IMG/VR virus record: IMGVR_UViG_3300017764_000034
Coordinates: 1 to 34,129 of that record
Strand: one strand, 5' to 3'
DNA length: 34,129 bases
Source of the DNA: a virus
The notes beneath the pieces were generated by a model. That model searched no databases. It saw only the letters and a program-made list of their open reading frames with translations, and had not been told where the DNA came from. Below, one piece after another: positions 1 through 8,276 of this stretch. Numbering within the stretch: position 1 is the stretch's first letter; the number at the start of each line of letters is the position of its first letter. The position numbers were made by a program, and so were the translations under genes.

Positions 1-136
1 AAGGAAAAGAAAATGCGTTTTTTTAGGACAGAAAACGGGTTAAAAGGGTCGTAGACGTGTCTAGGGCCTACACACTGAACAGGTTTAGAAGAGGTCGCGT
101 TAGATACGCTTCTCTCTTCGGTTTCTTTCTCGAAGG
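1..136. other. Non-coding left end
   Basis: No gene is seen here. The stretch is A/T-richer than the coding DNA, with poly-A/T runs near 5-25 and a small GCGT-N5-ACGC inverted repeat near 94-108. A weak AAGG lies just before the first gene. If the window is a whole circularly closed genome, this joins 34052-34129 to give about 210 bp of non-coding DNA just upstream of a possible small terminase gene. That is a usual place for a cos or pac site, but nothing in the sequence proves it. Confidence 0.5.
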
Positions 137-544
137 ATGGCGGTAAAAATGACGAAGGCGCGGAAAGTCCGCCGTAATGCGGAGGCGGTCTTACAGTCTC
201 GTTCGGTAGCTAAAGCGACCTCGGGCGTATGGGGCTCCGTCCGGGGCTATCATGGCAAGCGGGTACAGAAGCTTGTAGACGGGTACGTAGAATCGGGCGC
301 GTCGTTTAGCCTTCGGGACCTAATGCTTATAGAGCTAGCCGCCCACGAAGAGCTTAGGGACATAATGCACGCGGAGCCCGAAGAGGCTAAGGCTATGGCC
401 TCTCTTATGCTGCAAAGTAGAAAGCAGCTAAGGCAGATACTAACGGACATAGGAGACGGCGGGAGCGTATCTACCCGCCCGGTTAGAGTGCCCGAGGGCT
501 TACGTATTATGCTTTCTTCGGACGAAGGCGACGACCTTTTCTAA
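137..544 (+). CDS. Possible terminase small subunit (low certainty)
   Basis: This is a 135-aa soluble, mostly helical protein with a basic N-terminus (MAVKMTKARKVRRN) and an acidic end. A segment at about residues 91-105 (LQSRKQLRQILTDIG) resembles the C-terminal helix of P27-like small terminase subunits, and size and position fit that role. A small terminase would bind the packaging site and load the large subunit. The ATG at 137 has AAGG directly against it. The in-frame ATG at 149 sits about 12 bases after that AAGG and may be the true start. The 3' end overlaps the convergent HTH gene by 38 bp. terL lies beyond on the opposite strand, which is odd for a TerS/TerL pair. It could instead be an unrelated early protein. 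Confidence 0.45.
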   Translation: MAVKMTKARKVRRNAEAVLQSRSVAKATSGVWGSVRGYHGKRVQKLVDGYVESGASFSLRDLMLIELAAHEELRDIMHAEPEEAKAMASLMLQSRKQLRQILTDIGDGGSVSTRPVRVPEGLRIMLSSDEGDDLF

Positions 545-833
545 GCGTACGGCGGCTACGTATAGCCGAGCCTATACCGCTATCGGCTTCGACGTGGTAC
601 CCCCGGGCGGTAGGCGGCGCCTTCTCCTTAAAGCGTAGCGATAGCTCCGAGACAACGTAGCGCGCGTCGAGGTAGGGGAAAGCGTTAAGGATGGCGTTAA
701 GCTTTAGGATAGGTATAGACCTTTGTCCCGTTAACCAAGCCCTTACGGAGCGCTCCGTAAACCCTAGCGTTTGGGCTATGTCTTTTACGCTAGGGAGCAT
801 AGGCGCTCTCTCTTTTAGCTTCCTTCTAGGCAT
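507..833 (-). CDS. Small helix-turn-helix DNA-binding protein (Xre-like), copy A
   Basis: This 108-aa protein has an Xre-like HTH at about residues 15-60. It shows a DIAQTLGFTERSVRAWLTG turn and recognition helix, then a conserved LNAILNAFPYLDARYVVSEL segment. The C-terminal 40 residues are basic (RSRRTLRKGRRLRPKK). The start at 833 is backed by a strong purine-rich Shine-Dalgarno (GGAGGGG) about 9 bases upstream. It lies 11 bp downstream of terL on the same strand, so it is probably cotranscribed with it. The HTH core matches the 66-aa protein at 23185-23385 closely, so the two are paralogs. It is likely a transcription regulator of the phage, with the target unknown. Confidence 0.75.
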   Translation of the reverse strand: MPRRKLKERAPMLPSVKDIAQTLGFTERSVRAWLTGQRSIPILKLNAILNAFPYLDARYVVSELSLRFKEKAPPTARGYHVEADSGIGSAIRSRRTLRKGRRLRPKKA

Positions 834-844
834 ACCCCTCCCCC

Positions 845-2356
845 CTATTTGTTAAGCTTTCTAGACTGTCTTCTAATCCAGTCGTCGGGGCGAGAGCCGC
901 CGCCGTGCGTTCTACCAACAACGTAGGCTGACCTCTCATCAAAGAGGAAAGCGACCGCCGCGTATCTTAGACAGTCTAGAGAATGGTCAAATACGTTATC
1001 CTTATGGGGCCTATCACTAATCGCTCCGTTAGCTAGCCTCGCCCACCTATACCCCTCGAAGCATTTAACGATACCTCTACGCGCGGGGTTCTTCGCTAGG
1101 TGCTCCGCTATATATAGCTTAGGGGGAGAGTCGACCGGCTCTAGCGCGGCTTCGATTACCTGTAGGCCGGTCCTAATGTCTTGGTCTTTCTTCGTTCTCA
1201 TAGTGTGAACGCGGGTAGACGGTAAGGCCCCCTTTAACCATGCGTTCTCGCTCTTAACGGCTCGGTCGGCGGCTATGTCCGTAGGGGGCCTACCGTAGCG
1301 TCTCGTAGCGCTAAGGATATAGTCTCTAAGGTGGTCTCGGGGTATGCCGTCCTCGCAGTATTCATCGAAGACAATAACGGAGCCGTCGGGGGCCTTTTGA
1401 AAGAAGAGCACGCTAGGGTGCGAGTGTCCCCAGTCGACCGCCATAGAGTACGCCGATATATTAGGGTCATAGCGCCACGGTCTAAGGTGGGTACCCCTAT
1501 CGAACATAGGAAACACTTGGCCCTCTGGTCTAAGGATACGCGCTTCTACTTCCTGCTCCCACTGTCGCTTAGAATAACCCGCTTGCAAGCTTTCCAGATA
1601 CCCCGGGGGGAGGTGGGTATTAGCTCGGGTAGGCGCTCTCCCTACCCACCATTTACGGCGGACCTCCGCGGCTTCTAGCGCGGGTAGAGCTTCGGCTAGA
1701 CTTCGGCGCTCGATAAACTTACCGACGACGCCCCCTAACCCTCTCGGCGTCGTCGTTACGTGTACTTGTAGGTACGGCGCCGAGGTATCGCGGATACGGC
1801 CTAGAAGCGTATCGAAGACGTAGCCGGGCCTACGCATAGCCTCGCTCTCGTCTATGTGTACGAAACTAAAGGAGAAACCGCGTAGCGAGTCGATACGGTC
1901 GGCGCTCCTTACGAAGAGCCTGCCCCCGCTAACTCCCTCGAAGGTAGCGGTAGAGTGTTTCCATTTTGAGAAAATAGGGTAGCCGTTTTTAGCCATCGTA
2001 TCCGAGAAGGTACGTATAGTCGGTACTACACAGTGTAGGCATTGGTCGAAAGTCGGGGCGACGACCGCCGCGGACGCCCCGTTACCTACCTCCGATACGA
2101 TAAAAAGCATCATAGTCTCGGCGGCTGCGAAATAGGTCTTACCCGCCCCGATACCCCCGAGGAGCATTTTAGCAGTAATTTCGCCACGTTGTGAGGTACC
2201 GGCTAGGTGCGCGCGTATTTGATGGGGGAGCGGGTTATACCCCGAGACAGCGCAAAAGAAGCGGAGAAGGGCGGCTCTATCTCCGCTCTCGCCTAGCTCT
2301 CTCCGTAGGTCCTCCCATCCTTTAAGCGTCGTTTCTTCCTTCATAGAGGGGAGCAT
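845..2356 (-). CDS. terL: Terminase large subunit
   Basis: This is the packaging motor ATPase and nuclease, 503 aa, of usual length. Walker A is GGIGAGKT at about residues 67-74. Walker B is FVHIDE, with Asp169 and Glu170. The C-terminal RNase H-fold nuclease shows MAVDWG (Asp308), VFDEY (Asp331/Glu332) and a late DHSLDCLRYA Asp. It cuts concatemers and pumps DNA through the portal. The gene runs leftward, away from the portal gene, with only 50 bp between the two starts, so packaging and head genes are divergently transcribed. The start at 2356 has AAGGCGG about 10 bases upstream. A second in-frame ATG four codons later has no visible Shine-Dalgarno. Confidence 0.95.
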   Translation of the reverse strand: MLPSMKEETTLKGWEDLRRELGESGDRAALLRFFCAVSGYNPLPHQIRAHLAGTSQRGEITAKMLLGGIGAGKTYFAAAETMMLFIVSEVGNGASAAVVAPTFDQCLHCVVPTIRTFSDTMAKNGYPIFSKWKHSTATFEGVSGGRLFVRSADRIDSLRGFSFSFVHIDESEAMRRPGYVFDTLLGRIRDTSAPYLQVHVTTTPRGLGGVVGKFIERRSLAEALPALEAAEVRRKWWVGRAPTRANTHLPPGYLESLQAGYSKRQWEQEVEARILRPEGQVFPMFDRGTHLRPWRYDPNISAYSMAVDWGHSHPSVLFFQKAPDGSVIVFDEYCEDGIPRDHLRDYILSATRRYGRPPTDIAADRAVKSENAWLKGALPSTRVHTMRTKKDQDIRTGLQVIEAALEPVDSPPKLYIAEHLAKNPARRGIVKCFEGYRWARLANGAISDRPHKDNVFDHSLDCLRYAAVAFLFDERSAYVVGRTHGGGSRPDDWIRRQSRKLNK

Positions 2357-2406
2357 ATGTTATAACCGCCTTAGGTGGTAAACCTAGACTTAGGAGCGTT
2401 ACGCGT
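2357..2406. promoter_or_regulatory. Divergent terL/portal intergenic region
   Basis: These 50 bp separate the divergent terL and portal starts. They hold a TATAAC-like hexamer near 2361-2366, a short TAGGT-N6-ACCTA type inverted repeat near 2372-2388 and the portal Shine-Dalgarno TTAGGAG near 2389-2396. Promoters for both directions would have to overlap here or lie inside the genes. I see no convincing -35/-10 pair. Confidence 0.3.
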
Positions 2407-3978
2407 ATGGCGGACAATATACCCTCGGGCCTACAGTTACCTAGCACGGGTACAGACGACGAGAATGAGCCGGGCGGCTCTACTTGGCGCGATAACTCGC
2501 GTATTCTCTTTAAAATGTATTCGCGTTCTACCGAGGATGCACAAGAGCAACAAGAGAAGCTATACCCTACGAACTACGCTAGTCACGTACCCCGCACGGT
2601 CCCTTGGGTATGGAAAGTAGCGAGAGAGCTAGGCGGCTCTCTATATCTTAAGGACCCCTCTAGGGACTTCTTCTACAAGCGAGACGAAGACGGGGCTAAG
2701 GCGGGAGAGCAGTTACCCGACGCTACGCTTTCCCTTATCGACCGTATCTACCGCGGAGCCGACGTTAATAGTTGGCTTAAGTATAGCCACGAACTAACGA
2801 TAGCCACAGGTAACGCGGCTCTATTCGTTATGCCTCTACCCTCTATTCTTGGCGTCCGCTTGGTATGTCCTCCTATCCACGAAGTAGAGGTAACGCTAGA
2901 CGACCCCTTTTCTACGAGCGAGTTAGACGTTGCTAAGGCGTGGTTTAGAGTCCCTCTCGGTCGAGACCCTCAGGGTAATATCACCGTCTACGGCGTAGCG
3001 GAGATAACCCGCGAGTCGGCTACGTGGGTAGACGGGCCTCTAGAGGGTAAGGGTCTCTTTGCCGAAGACGGCTCTAACCCTATTGGAGAAGTTCCCCTTA
3101 TCCAGCTACGAAGAAGCCCCGCCCCTCCGGGGAGGTGGTTTAGCGCGGAGCCTCAAGACTTGCTAGACGCTCAACGCGCATTAAACCATGATTACACGGA
3201 CTTAGGTACCATTAGCCGTCTACAGGGTTTCGCCCAAGGGTATATCAAGGGTATGTCCTCGGAGCAGGTAGGAGACCTAAAGGGACTCGGTCCTAACACC
3301 TTCGTCGGTCTATGGGAAGATAGCGAGCTAGGTTTCGCTTCTCCGTCTCCCGACCTTAAGGGGTACCTAGAGCAGGTAGAGAGCTACGTTAAAACGGTTA
3401 CCTCTGTTAACTCTCTTAACCCCGCTTCTCTAATGAATAAGTCGGCGGGGGCGACCGCTCTAGCTAAGCTAGTAGAGCTTCAAGATAGAGAGGTAGAGCG
3501 CTCCCGCCACGAAGAACAGTTCAGAAGAGCCGAGGCTAGGCTCTACCGTTTAATCTCTAAGTGGGTAAACCACCTTAGAGGACAGCCTAATCTTCTTCCT
3601 CCCGCCGACCTTAATATTACCTTCAGGTCCGCCGAGCCTCCTACCGACCCTCTACACTCTGCGCAGAGTAGTTCGCTCCGTATTCAATTAGGACTTTCTA
3701 GCGCCGTCTCTGAGCTTATGAAACAAGAAGGCCTAACCCGCGAAGAGGCTACCCGTAGGGTAGAGGATAACTTAGAGGCTACCTCTAAGATTAGCGGCGG
3801 CGGTAGGAGCCTCCTTAACGGAGCGCAAGTAACCGCGGCATTAGCCGTAGGGGAGAGAGTAGGGCAAGGGGCCTTAGACGTATCGGGAGGCGTGGCCCTT
3901 CTAATGGAATCGCTAGGAATGACCGAAGAAACGGCCCTTAAGTTTCTTTCGGGAGCTAAGCCGGTAGAGGTGGTCTAG
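2407..3978 (+). CDS. Portal protein
   Basis: This 523-aa protein forms the dodecameric head-tail connector ring. Features typical of the family are a central acidic/basic stem-forming region and a late helix-rich wing. Segments such as SAEPQDLLDAQRALNHDYTD (about 256-275) and LNPASLMNKSAGATALAKLVEL (about 338-359) match the conserved 'dl.d.q..ln' and 'S..sg.Al' regions of SPP1/HK97-type portals. It is the first gene of the rightward morphogenesis operon and follows a TTAGGAG Shine-Dalgarno. Length and position after a divergent terL fit a portal. The call rests on pattern and context rather than a catalytic motif. Confidence 0.85.
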   Translation: MADNIPSGLQLPSTGTDDENEPGGSTWRDNSRILFKMYSRSTEDAQEQQEKLYPTNYASHVPRTVPWVWKVARELGGSLYLKDPSRDFFYKRDEDGAKAGEQLPDATLSLIDRIYRGADVNSWLKYSHELTIATGNAALFVMPLPSILGVRLVCPPIHEVEVTLDDPFSTSELDVAKAWFRVPLGRDPQGNITVYGVAEITRESATWVDGPLEGKGLFAEDGSNPIGEVPLIQLRRSPAPPGRWFSAEPQDLLDAQRALNHDYTDLGTISRLQGFAQGYIKGMSSEQVGDLKGLGPNTFVGLWEDSELGFASPSPDLKGYLEQVESYVKTVTSVNSLNPASLMNKSAGATALAKLVELQDREVERSRHEEQFRRAEARLYRLISKWVNHLRGQPNLLPPADLNITFRSAEPPTDPLHSAQSSSLRIQLGLSSAVSELMKQEGLTREEATRRVEDNLEATSKISGGGRSLLNGAQVTAALAVGERVGQGALDVSGGVALLMESLGMTEETALKFLSGAKPVEVV

Positions 3979-3979
3979 C

Positions 3980-4672
3980 GTGTTAATGCCTAGTATTAAG
4001 TTAGAATGGTCCGCTAACTCTAATATACGTAACGAAGCGGTTAGGTTAGCCGAGCCTATTTTAAAGGCTACCGCCTACCTAGCCCATGCTACGAGAGAGC
4101 GGATTACGAATACGGGTAGGGCGGGAGATAATCGTAACTTTCGTAGATACGACAAACGTACCGCCGCTATTAGACGTAAAGCAGGGTATCAAACGCGGTT
4201 TAAAGACTTTAAGCGGACGGGTACTTTTTGGGGCTCTCTTAATGTTCGTCTACAAAGCCCTACGCGCGCCTCTACTAGATTCTCAGGTAAGGCGGGCATG
4301 GGCGGTAAATGGGGTAAGCGTAAATACCGTAGCCGCGAAAAGGTCCATGCGCGCGCTAAGAAATTGGTAGGTCAAGGTAGGTTCGGGGAAGCCGCCGAGG
4401 TAATGCGTACCGGGCAGGCGAAGACCTATAGACGTATCGGTAACGCCGACTTAGCGCGTATTCTTAACGCTGATGAGCGCCTCTCTATAATGCAGCCGAC
4501 CGCTAACGAGATAGGGGTAGCCATCGAAGACATGGCGGCTATGTTGACAAGCGAGATATTGACGGCGCAAAGTATCGAACAAAGCGCGTTTACCGTCGCT
4601 AGACGAACGCGAAGCGCAGTACGCCGAGCTAATAAGGCTCTAGCGGCTCTAGGCTCTAATAGGCGGGTATGA
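3980..4672 (+). CDS. Basic minor head/virion morphogenesis protein, function unknown
   Basis: This 230-aa, strongly basic protein has many Arg/Lys through residues 35-145. The segment DFKRTGTFWGSLNVRL (about 76-91) resembles the 'D.TG.l..S' region of HK97 gp10-like and Mu gpG-like virion morphogenesis proteins, but the match is weak. It lies between portal and scaffold-like genes, where minor head proteins are usually found. The start is GTG at 3980, six to seven bases after GAGGTGG. The ATG two codons later (3986) is an alternative. It shares an ATGA overlap with the next gene, which suggests translational coupling. It could also bind DNA inside the capsid, given its charge. Confidence 0.55.
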   Translation: MLMPSIKLEWSANSNIRNEAVRLAEPILKATAYLAHATRERITNTGRAGDNRNFRRYDKRTAAIRRKAGYQTRFKDFKRTGTFWGSLNVRLQSPTRASTRFSGKAGMGGKWGKRKYRSREKVHARAKKLVGQGRFGEAAEVMRTGQAKTYRRIGNADLARILNADERLSIMQPTANEIGVAIEDMAAMLTSEILTAQSIEQSAFTVARRTRSAVRRANKALAALGSNRRV

Positions 4673-4869
4673 TGGTAGAAAAGAAGAAACGCCCTAAGAA
4701 GGTTACGCCTCCGCGTATTTTTGGTGTCGTAGTAATGACTAAACGCGTTACGAAAGAAGAAGACGCCGCGGCCCTAAAGGCTTTGGGCGCACGTATGTTT
4801 AAAGAGGACGAGGCGGGCTATCATTTCGAGTTAGACGAGCTAGCCGCTAAGTCTTACCGGGGGGAGTAA
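4669..4869 (+). CDS. Small protein, paralog 1 of a tandem pair
   Basis: This 66-aa protein starts inside the stop of the upstream gene (ATGA). It has a Lys-rich N-terminus (EKKKRPKK) and then a small alpha/beta-looking body that ends in HFELDELAAKSYRGE. The body aligns with the next gene: both carry P..R..G..V, an acidic/basic helix with D.E..A, an aromatic YEL or FEL strand and a final SY(R/K)GE. The two genes are best explained by tandem duplication. No known family is recognised. Location between the minor head and scaffold-like genes suggests a structural or head-assembly role. Confidence 0.6.
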   Translation: MMVEKKKRPKKVTPPRIFGVVVMTKRVTKEEDAAALKALGARMFKEDEAGYHFELDELAAKSYRGE

Positions 4870-5117
4870 TGCTTAAGAAGAAAACAGCGCCGAAGCCGAA
4901 GCCGAAGAAAGCCCCTGCCAAGCCGAAAGCCCCCGCGGCGTTTCCGCCTAACCCTAGCCGTAACTACGGCGCTCCGGTCTTCTCCGTCCGTACGGATGAT
5001 AAAGAGAAGGCGGCGGAGTATGTCTTTAAACACGGCTTTAGGGTTACCTCTAAGGGCGCGTCTAATTACGAGCTTGTCGCGGACGCCCTAGCCTATGCTT
5101 CGTACAAGGGGGAGTAA
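4869..5117 (+). CDS. Small protein, paralog 2 with Lys/Pro/Ala-rich tail
   Basis: This 82-aa protein overlaps its upstream paralog by one base (TAATG). Residues 1-25 form a Lys-Pro-Ala tail (KKKTAPKPKPKKAPAKPKAP) encoded by near-repeated CCGAAG hexamers. Residues 30-82 align with the 66-aa neighbour and end in ASYKGE. The tail resembles histone H1-like disordered DNA-binding tails, so contact with DNA or an acidic partner is possible, but that is inference. Both genes end in GGGGGAGTAATG, so the stop region doubles as Shine-Dalgarno and start of the next gene. Confidence 0.6.
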   Translation: MLKKKTAPKPKPKKAPAKPKAPAAFPPNPSRNYGAPVFSVRTDDKEKAAEYVFKHGFRVTSKGASNYELVADALAYASYKGE

Positions 5118-5755
5118 TGACAGAAGAGCTTAAGATAGCGGGCGCGCCCGCCGATAAACGCGCGGAGCTAGAAGCCGCGGCTACCGCCGATAACGCGGCT
5201 AGAGAGGCTAGCGCTAAGGCAGAAGCACAAGCTATCCGCGTAGCCGAAGAGCAAGCCCGGCAAGCCCGAGAGCGAGCGGCTATGGATAGGGCCTCCGCTC
5301 CCGCTCCGGTACCTTCTCCCGCTCCCGCTCCGGTACCTTCTCCCGCTTACGCTAAAGAAGCTCTTAACGAATCTAGAGAGCTTCGTATTCAAGCCGAAGC
5401 CGAGCGCGATAGGCTTAGGCAACTAGGAGACGAGTACGACGCTAGGCTTAGGCGGGAGCGAGAGCGGGACCGTATTACGGCTCTACGCGCTATGGGGGCT
5501 ACGGGCTCTCTTTCAGACGAGCAGCTATTAACGCTCGCTCCCGACGTAGACCCCCACGCGCCCGAGGGTAAGACCTCTCTTAACGAATGGCGGGAGCGTA
5601 ACGCGGGACTCTTCGCGGCTCCGTCCGCCCCCGCTATCCCTTCTCCCGAAGAAATGATAGCTAAGATACCGGCGGGGCGTCGTCGCTCGGCTTCGGGTCT
5701 ATACGACGAGAAGTACCTAGCCGAGCTTCTACACCTTAACTTGGGGCGTAAGTAA
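5117..5755 (+). CDS. Probable capsid scaffolding protein
   Basis: This 212-aa, highly charged protein is rich in Ala, Glu and Arg. It has long predicted coiled coils at about residues 15-60 and 80-120 and a basic C-terminus, a composition typical of phage scaffolding proteins. A Pro/Ala hinge at about 60-78 is built from two identical copies of APAPVPSP, encoded by an exact 24-bp tandem repeat. It lies two genes before the major capsid protein, as expected for a scaffold. The C-terminal 50 residues (EEMIAKIPAGRRRSASG onward) may contact the capsid protein. No protease is seen in the neighbourhood. Confidence 0.65.
   Translation: MTEELKIAGAPADKRAELEAAATADNAAREASAKAEAQAIRVAEEQARQARERAAMDRASAPAPVPSPAPAPVPSPAYAKEALNESRELRIQAEAERDRLRQLGDEYDARLRRERERDRITALRAMGATGSLSDEQLLTLAPDVDPHAPEGKTSLNEWRERNAGLFAAPSAPAIPSPEEMIAKIPAGRRRSASGLYDEKYLAELLHLNLGRK
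5297..5344 (+). repeat. 24-bp exact tandem duplication in the scaffold gene
   Basis: Two identical adjacent 24-bp units (5297-5320 and 5321-5344) encode the repeated APAPVPSP hinge. The exact identity at the DNA level suggests recent duplication or copy-number variation. Confidence 0.95.
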
Positions 5756-6291
5756 TGCCGCGAAAGAAGACAGAACAAAGCGCCGCTAATAGCGGTCTAG
5801 CTACCGTAACCGGGGACACGTTTAACTATGACGAAGCGGCGGCTAAAGCGGTCGTAGCGTCTAAGCGCATGATAGACGTTCTAGATAACGCGGAGCGTAT
5901 GTCCATTGGTACGTGGTACTACCCGAGCGGTTGGCCTGATGAGCGCATGCGGTCTTGGTCCTTTATCCGTTGCGGTATGAAAAATAGCCCCGCGGCTTTG
6001 CAACTAGCCGCCCGCCTCCGCTCTTTCGGATATAGAGAAGCCCCCCGCGGTATTACGTGCGTAGGTTTTGAGGGGGACGGAGAGAATATGCTCGTTATGT
6101 GCGCTCCTATGGAGTGCCATAAAACTATGCGCTCTTATAACGCTCAACAAAAGCGGAGGGTCGCGTACGCGGTAGCAGATTCCTTCTCGGACGTAAGTAT
6201 AGGGGGCGCTAAGGTCTCCGTTACAGGTAACGAGGGTAGGGGTAACGATTCGGACTTTACGTCCGCTCTAAGGGGCTCTAAGACGCGCTAG
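5755..6291 (+). CDS. Unknown protein upstream of the capsid gene
   Basis: This 178-aa protein starts at a TAATG overlap with the scaffold-like gene. It has a polar N-terminal tail and then a compact-looking domain at about residues 45-165 with several Trp, Cys and Met (GTWYYPSGWPDERMRSWSF, CGMKNSPAALQLAARLRSFGY, MLVMCAPMECHKTM). I do not recognise the family. Position just before the major capsid gene suggests a head protein or assembly factor. The gene ends about 100 bp before the capsid start, and that gap holds a conserved GTGATCACTCG element. Confidence 0.5.
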   Translation: MPRKKTEQSAANSGLATVTGDTFNYDEAAAKAVVASKRMIDVLDNAERMSIGTWYYPSGWPDERMRSWSFIRCGMKNSPAALQLAARLRSFGYREAPRGITCVGFEGDGENMLVMCAPMECHKTMRSYNAQQKRRVAYAVADSFSDVSIGGAKVSVTGNEGRGNDSDFTSALRGSKTR

Positions 6292-6300
6292 GGCGTTTCT

Positions 6301-6311
6301 GTGATCACTCG
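6301..6311 (+). promoter_or_regulatory. GTGATCACTCG element upstream of the capsid gene
   Basis: The palindrome GTGATCAC followed by TCG lies about 10 bases after a stop codon and 96 bases before the capsid ATG. The identical 11-mer recurs at 18876-18886, again in a gap just before a small structural-looking gene. GATC is otherwise nearly absent from the window, so its retention here suggests function, perhaps an operator or activator site for extra expression of abundant virion proteins. No clear -35/-10 pair is seen beside it. Confidence 0.45.
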
Positions 6312-6396
6312 TCCGCGTATACCTCTCGGGTAGGCCCTAAGATAAAGTCGATACAGGCTACCGCCTTTTCTTTCCCTTTATTAGGAGTCCGCCAAC

Positions 6397-7350
6397 ATGG
6401 CCGATATGACTACGAGCAACGTTAAGGCGACGGCTGTTAAAGCCTTTTTCGAGGGCCTTATTACGCCGAATGATAGCGTAATCACTGAGGTTTTGACCTA
6501 CGAGGACGTGGATGCGCCCGCCCTTCGTAAAGCCTCTCTTACGGGTATCCCCGACCCCGGTACTTGGACCGCGGGAGACGACCTCCCGAGCGCCGCCATT
6601 ACCTCCGAGGGCGCCGTTACGATGGACTACCAAGCGTACGGGGTTAGCGTTGATATCAATCCTTACGACGTTATGGATGTGCCCGGAATTGTTGAGAAAT
6701 CAGCTAACAAGCTCGGTCGCTCGGTCGCTAATAAGCGCGCTAAGCTCGCGTTTACTTTGCTCCAAAATATGTTTACGGACGACTCCGCGGACGGTGTCGA
6801 TATTGTTTCCGACCAGCATACGACCGCCGCGGGCGGTTCTAACTACCGGAACAATAAACTTACGTCGGCTTTGGACATTAGCTCCTTTAACGCCGCTATC
6901 CGTAAGTGCCGAGAATGGTTGAACTTTCAGGGTCAATCGATGGATTGGGCCGACGTGCGTAAATTTTTAATCGTCCCCCCGGCTCTCGAAATGACCGCCC
7001 GGCAGGTCCTCGGGTCTCCGTATCAGCTTACGACTATCGCTACTACCGAAGTAGGGTCAGGCGGGCACGGCGTAGCGGCGGCGGCTCCGTCGCAAGGTCT
7101 TATGAATCCTTCCGGCTTGTACAATACCGTATTGATTGTAGACCCTTACGCGACAGACGATAACAATTGGTCGCTAGTCGCGGAGCCCTCTTACGGTAAT
7201 CCCTTTACGTTTTGGGATAGGCAAAAGCCGCAATTTTTCGCGGCGGTCGAGGACCAGGATTCGCTTAAGGTCAAGCTCCGATGTCACTGGGCTTCTATTG
7301 CTAAGTCGGGCCCGGAGCCCGATGGCGTTATTGGTAGTCTCGTTAGCTAA
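6397..7350 (+). CDS. Major capsid protein
   Basis: This 317-aa protein has the size, position and composition of an HK97-fold major capsid protein. The N-terminal arm (1-60) is followed by beta/alpha segments, including YGVSVDINPYDVMDVPG (about 74-90) and a long helix with NKLGRSVANKRAKLAFTLLQNMF. A flexible loop at SDQHTTAAGGSNYRNN (about 138-153) is also seen. The motif SDQHTTAAG resembles Mu gpT-type and related capsid proteins. It has its own strong Shine-Dalgarno (AGGAG, 6383-6387) after a 105-bp gap and less biased codon choice than its neighbours, as expected for the most highly expressed gene. No prohead protease domain is fused to it. Confidence 0.8.
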   Translation: MADMTTSNVKATAVKAFFEGLITPNDSVITEVLTYEDVDAPALRKASLTGIPDPGTWTAGDDLPSAAITSEGAVTMDYQAYGVSVDINPYDVMDVPGIVEKSANKLGRSVANKRAKLAFTLLQNMFTDDSADGVDIVSDQHTTAAGGSNYRNNKLTSALDISSFNAAIRKCREWLNFQGQSMDWADVRKFLIVPPALEMTARQVLGSPYQLTTIATTEVGSGGHGVAAAAPSQGLMNPSGLYNTVLIVDPYATDDNNWSLVAEPSYGNPFTFWDRQKPQFFAAVEDQDSLKVKLRCHWASIAKSGPEPDGVIGSLVS

Positions 7351-7364
7351 AGCTCGGGGGCTAT

Positions 7365-8276
7365 GTGCCAGCATTAGAGCTAATAGAAGATAAGGCGACG
7401 ACGGTAAGCTATACGCCGTCGTCGCTTTCTTCTCGTCCTACTTCGGCTACGTGCGTTTTTAAGACGCCGAGCGGGTCTACAAAAGAGACCCCCTCCGTTA
7501 CCGTAGCCGCGGTAGGTTCGGGCGGGTACGCGTCGGTCTCTACGGTTACCTCTCAAGTTGTAATAGTTGTAGACGACGCTACCGGCCTAACCCCGGGCGC
7601 TCCTATATGGATAGAGACCGCGGACGGATGGAAAGGCCCCGCCCTCGTAGACGAGGTAGAAGGGACGACTATTACGTTAGAGTCCGCCCCGCCCGGTACG
7701 CTTACTACCGCCGCTAAGCTCTACGGGCTTCTCCTTACGGCTAGTATATCCGCGGCGTCTACCGCCGAGCGAGACAAGTTTTACCGGCTAGAATGGACGA
7801 TTACGAGCGAAGACTCTAGCGTCTCCCTCTTTCGAGAGGTGGCCCACGTCGTACGAACGCAATTCGCCGACCCTATCGACCCCTCGGGCTCCGAGGTTAA
7901 AAGGTACGTAGCGGCTAATTGGCCCGGTATGGCGGCTAGTAAGACCGCCGGATGGTTTCGCACTATCGCCCGTAGAGCTAATAATAGGGTCCGTACGCTT
8001 ATCCAAGCTAACGGGGACTTCCCCTACCTCGTCGGCTCTCCCGACGTCTTCGTAGATAGCGGAGCGGGGCTAGCCGCGGTACGTATCGAACTAGCCCATC
8101 AAAACTTAGTACCCGGTGACTACGAGATTACAAGCTACGTAGACCTTACTACCTCCGAGCTACTCCGAGCTATTCGCGAGTCTATGGCTAATACCTACGT
8201 CGATAGAGGTGATACCGATTCGGTACTATCGGGAGACGTTAGGCAGCTAGCTATTATTCCTTCGGGTAGAAGGTGA
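7365..8276 (+). CDS. Probable head-tail connector / minor head protein
   Basis: This 303-aa protein uses a GTG start after GCTCGGGGG. The ATG two bases earlier is in another frame and stops at once. The N-terminal half (about 1-150) is beta-rich. The C-terminal half (about 165-303) is helical, with RYVAANWPGMAASKTAGWFRTIARRANNRVRTLI. Location between the capsid gene and the tail-terminator-like gene suggests a head completion or adaptor protein, but no specific family is recognised. Confidence 0.55.
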   Translation: MPALELIEDKATTVSYTPSSLSSRPTSATCVFKTPSGSTKETPSVTVAAVGSGGYASVSTVTSQVVIVVDDATGLTPGAPIWIETADGWKGPALVDEVEGTTITLESAPPGTLTTAAKLYGLLLTASISAASTAERDKFYRLEWTITSEDSSVSLFREVAHVVRTQFADPIDPSGSEVKRYVAANWPGMAASKTAGWFRTIARRANNRVRTLIQANGDFPYLVGSPDVFVDSGAGLAAVRIELAHQNLVPGDYEITSYVDLTTSELLRAIRESMANTYVDRGDTDSVLSGDVRQLAIIPSGRR

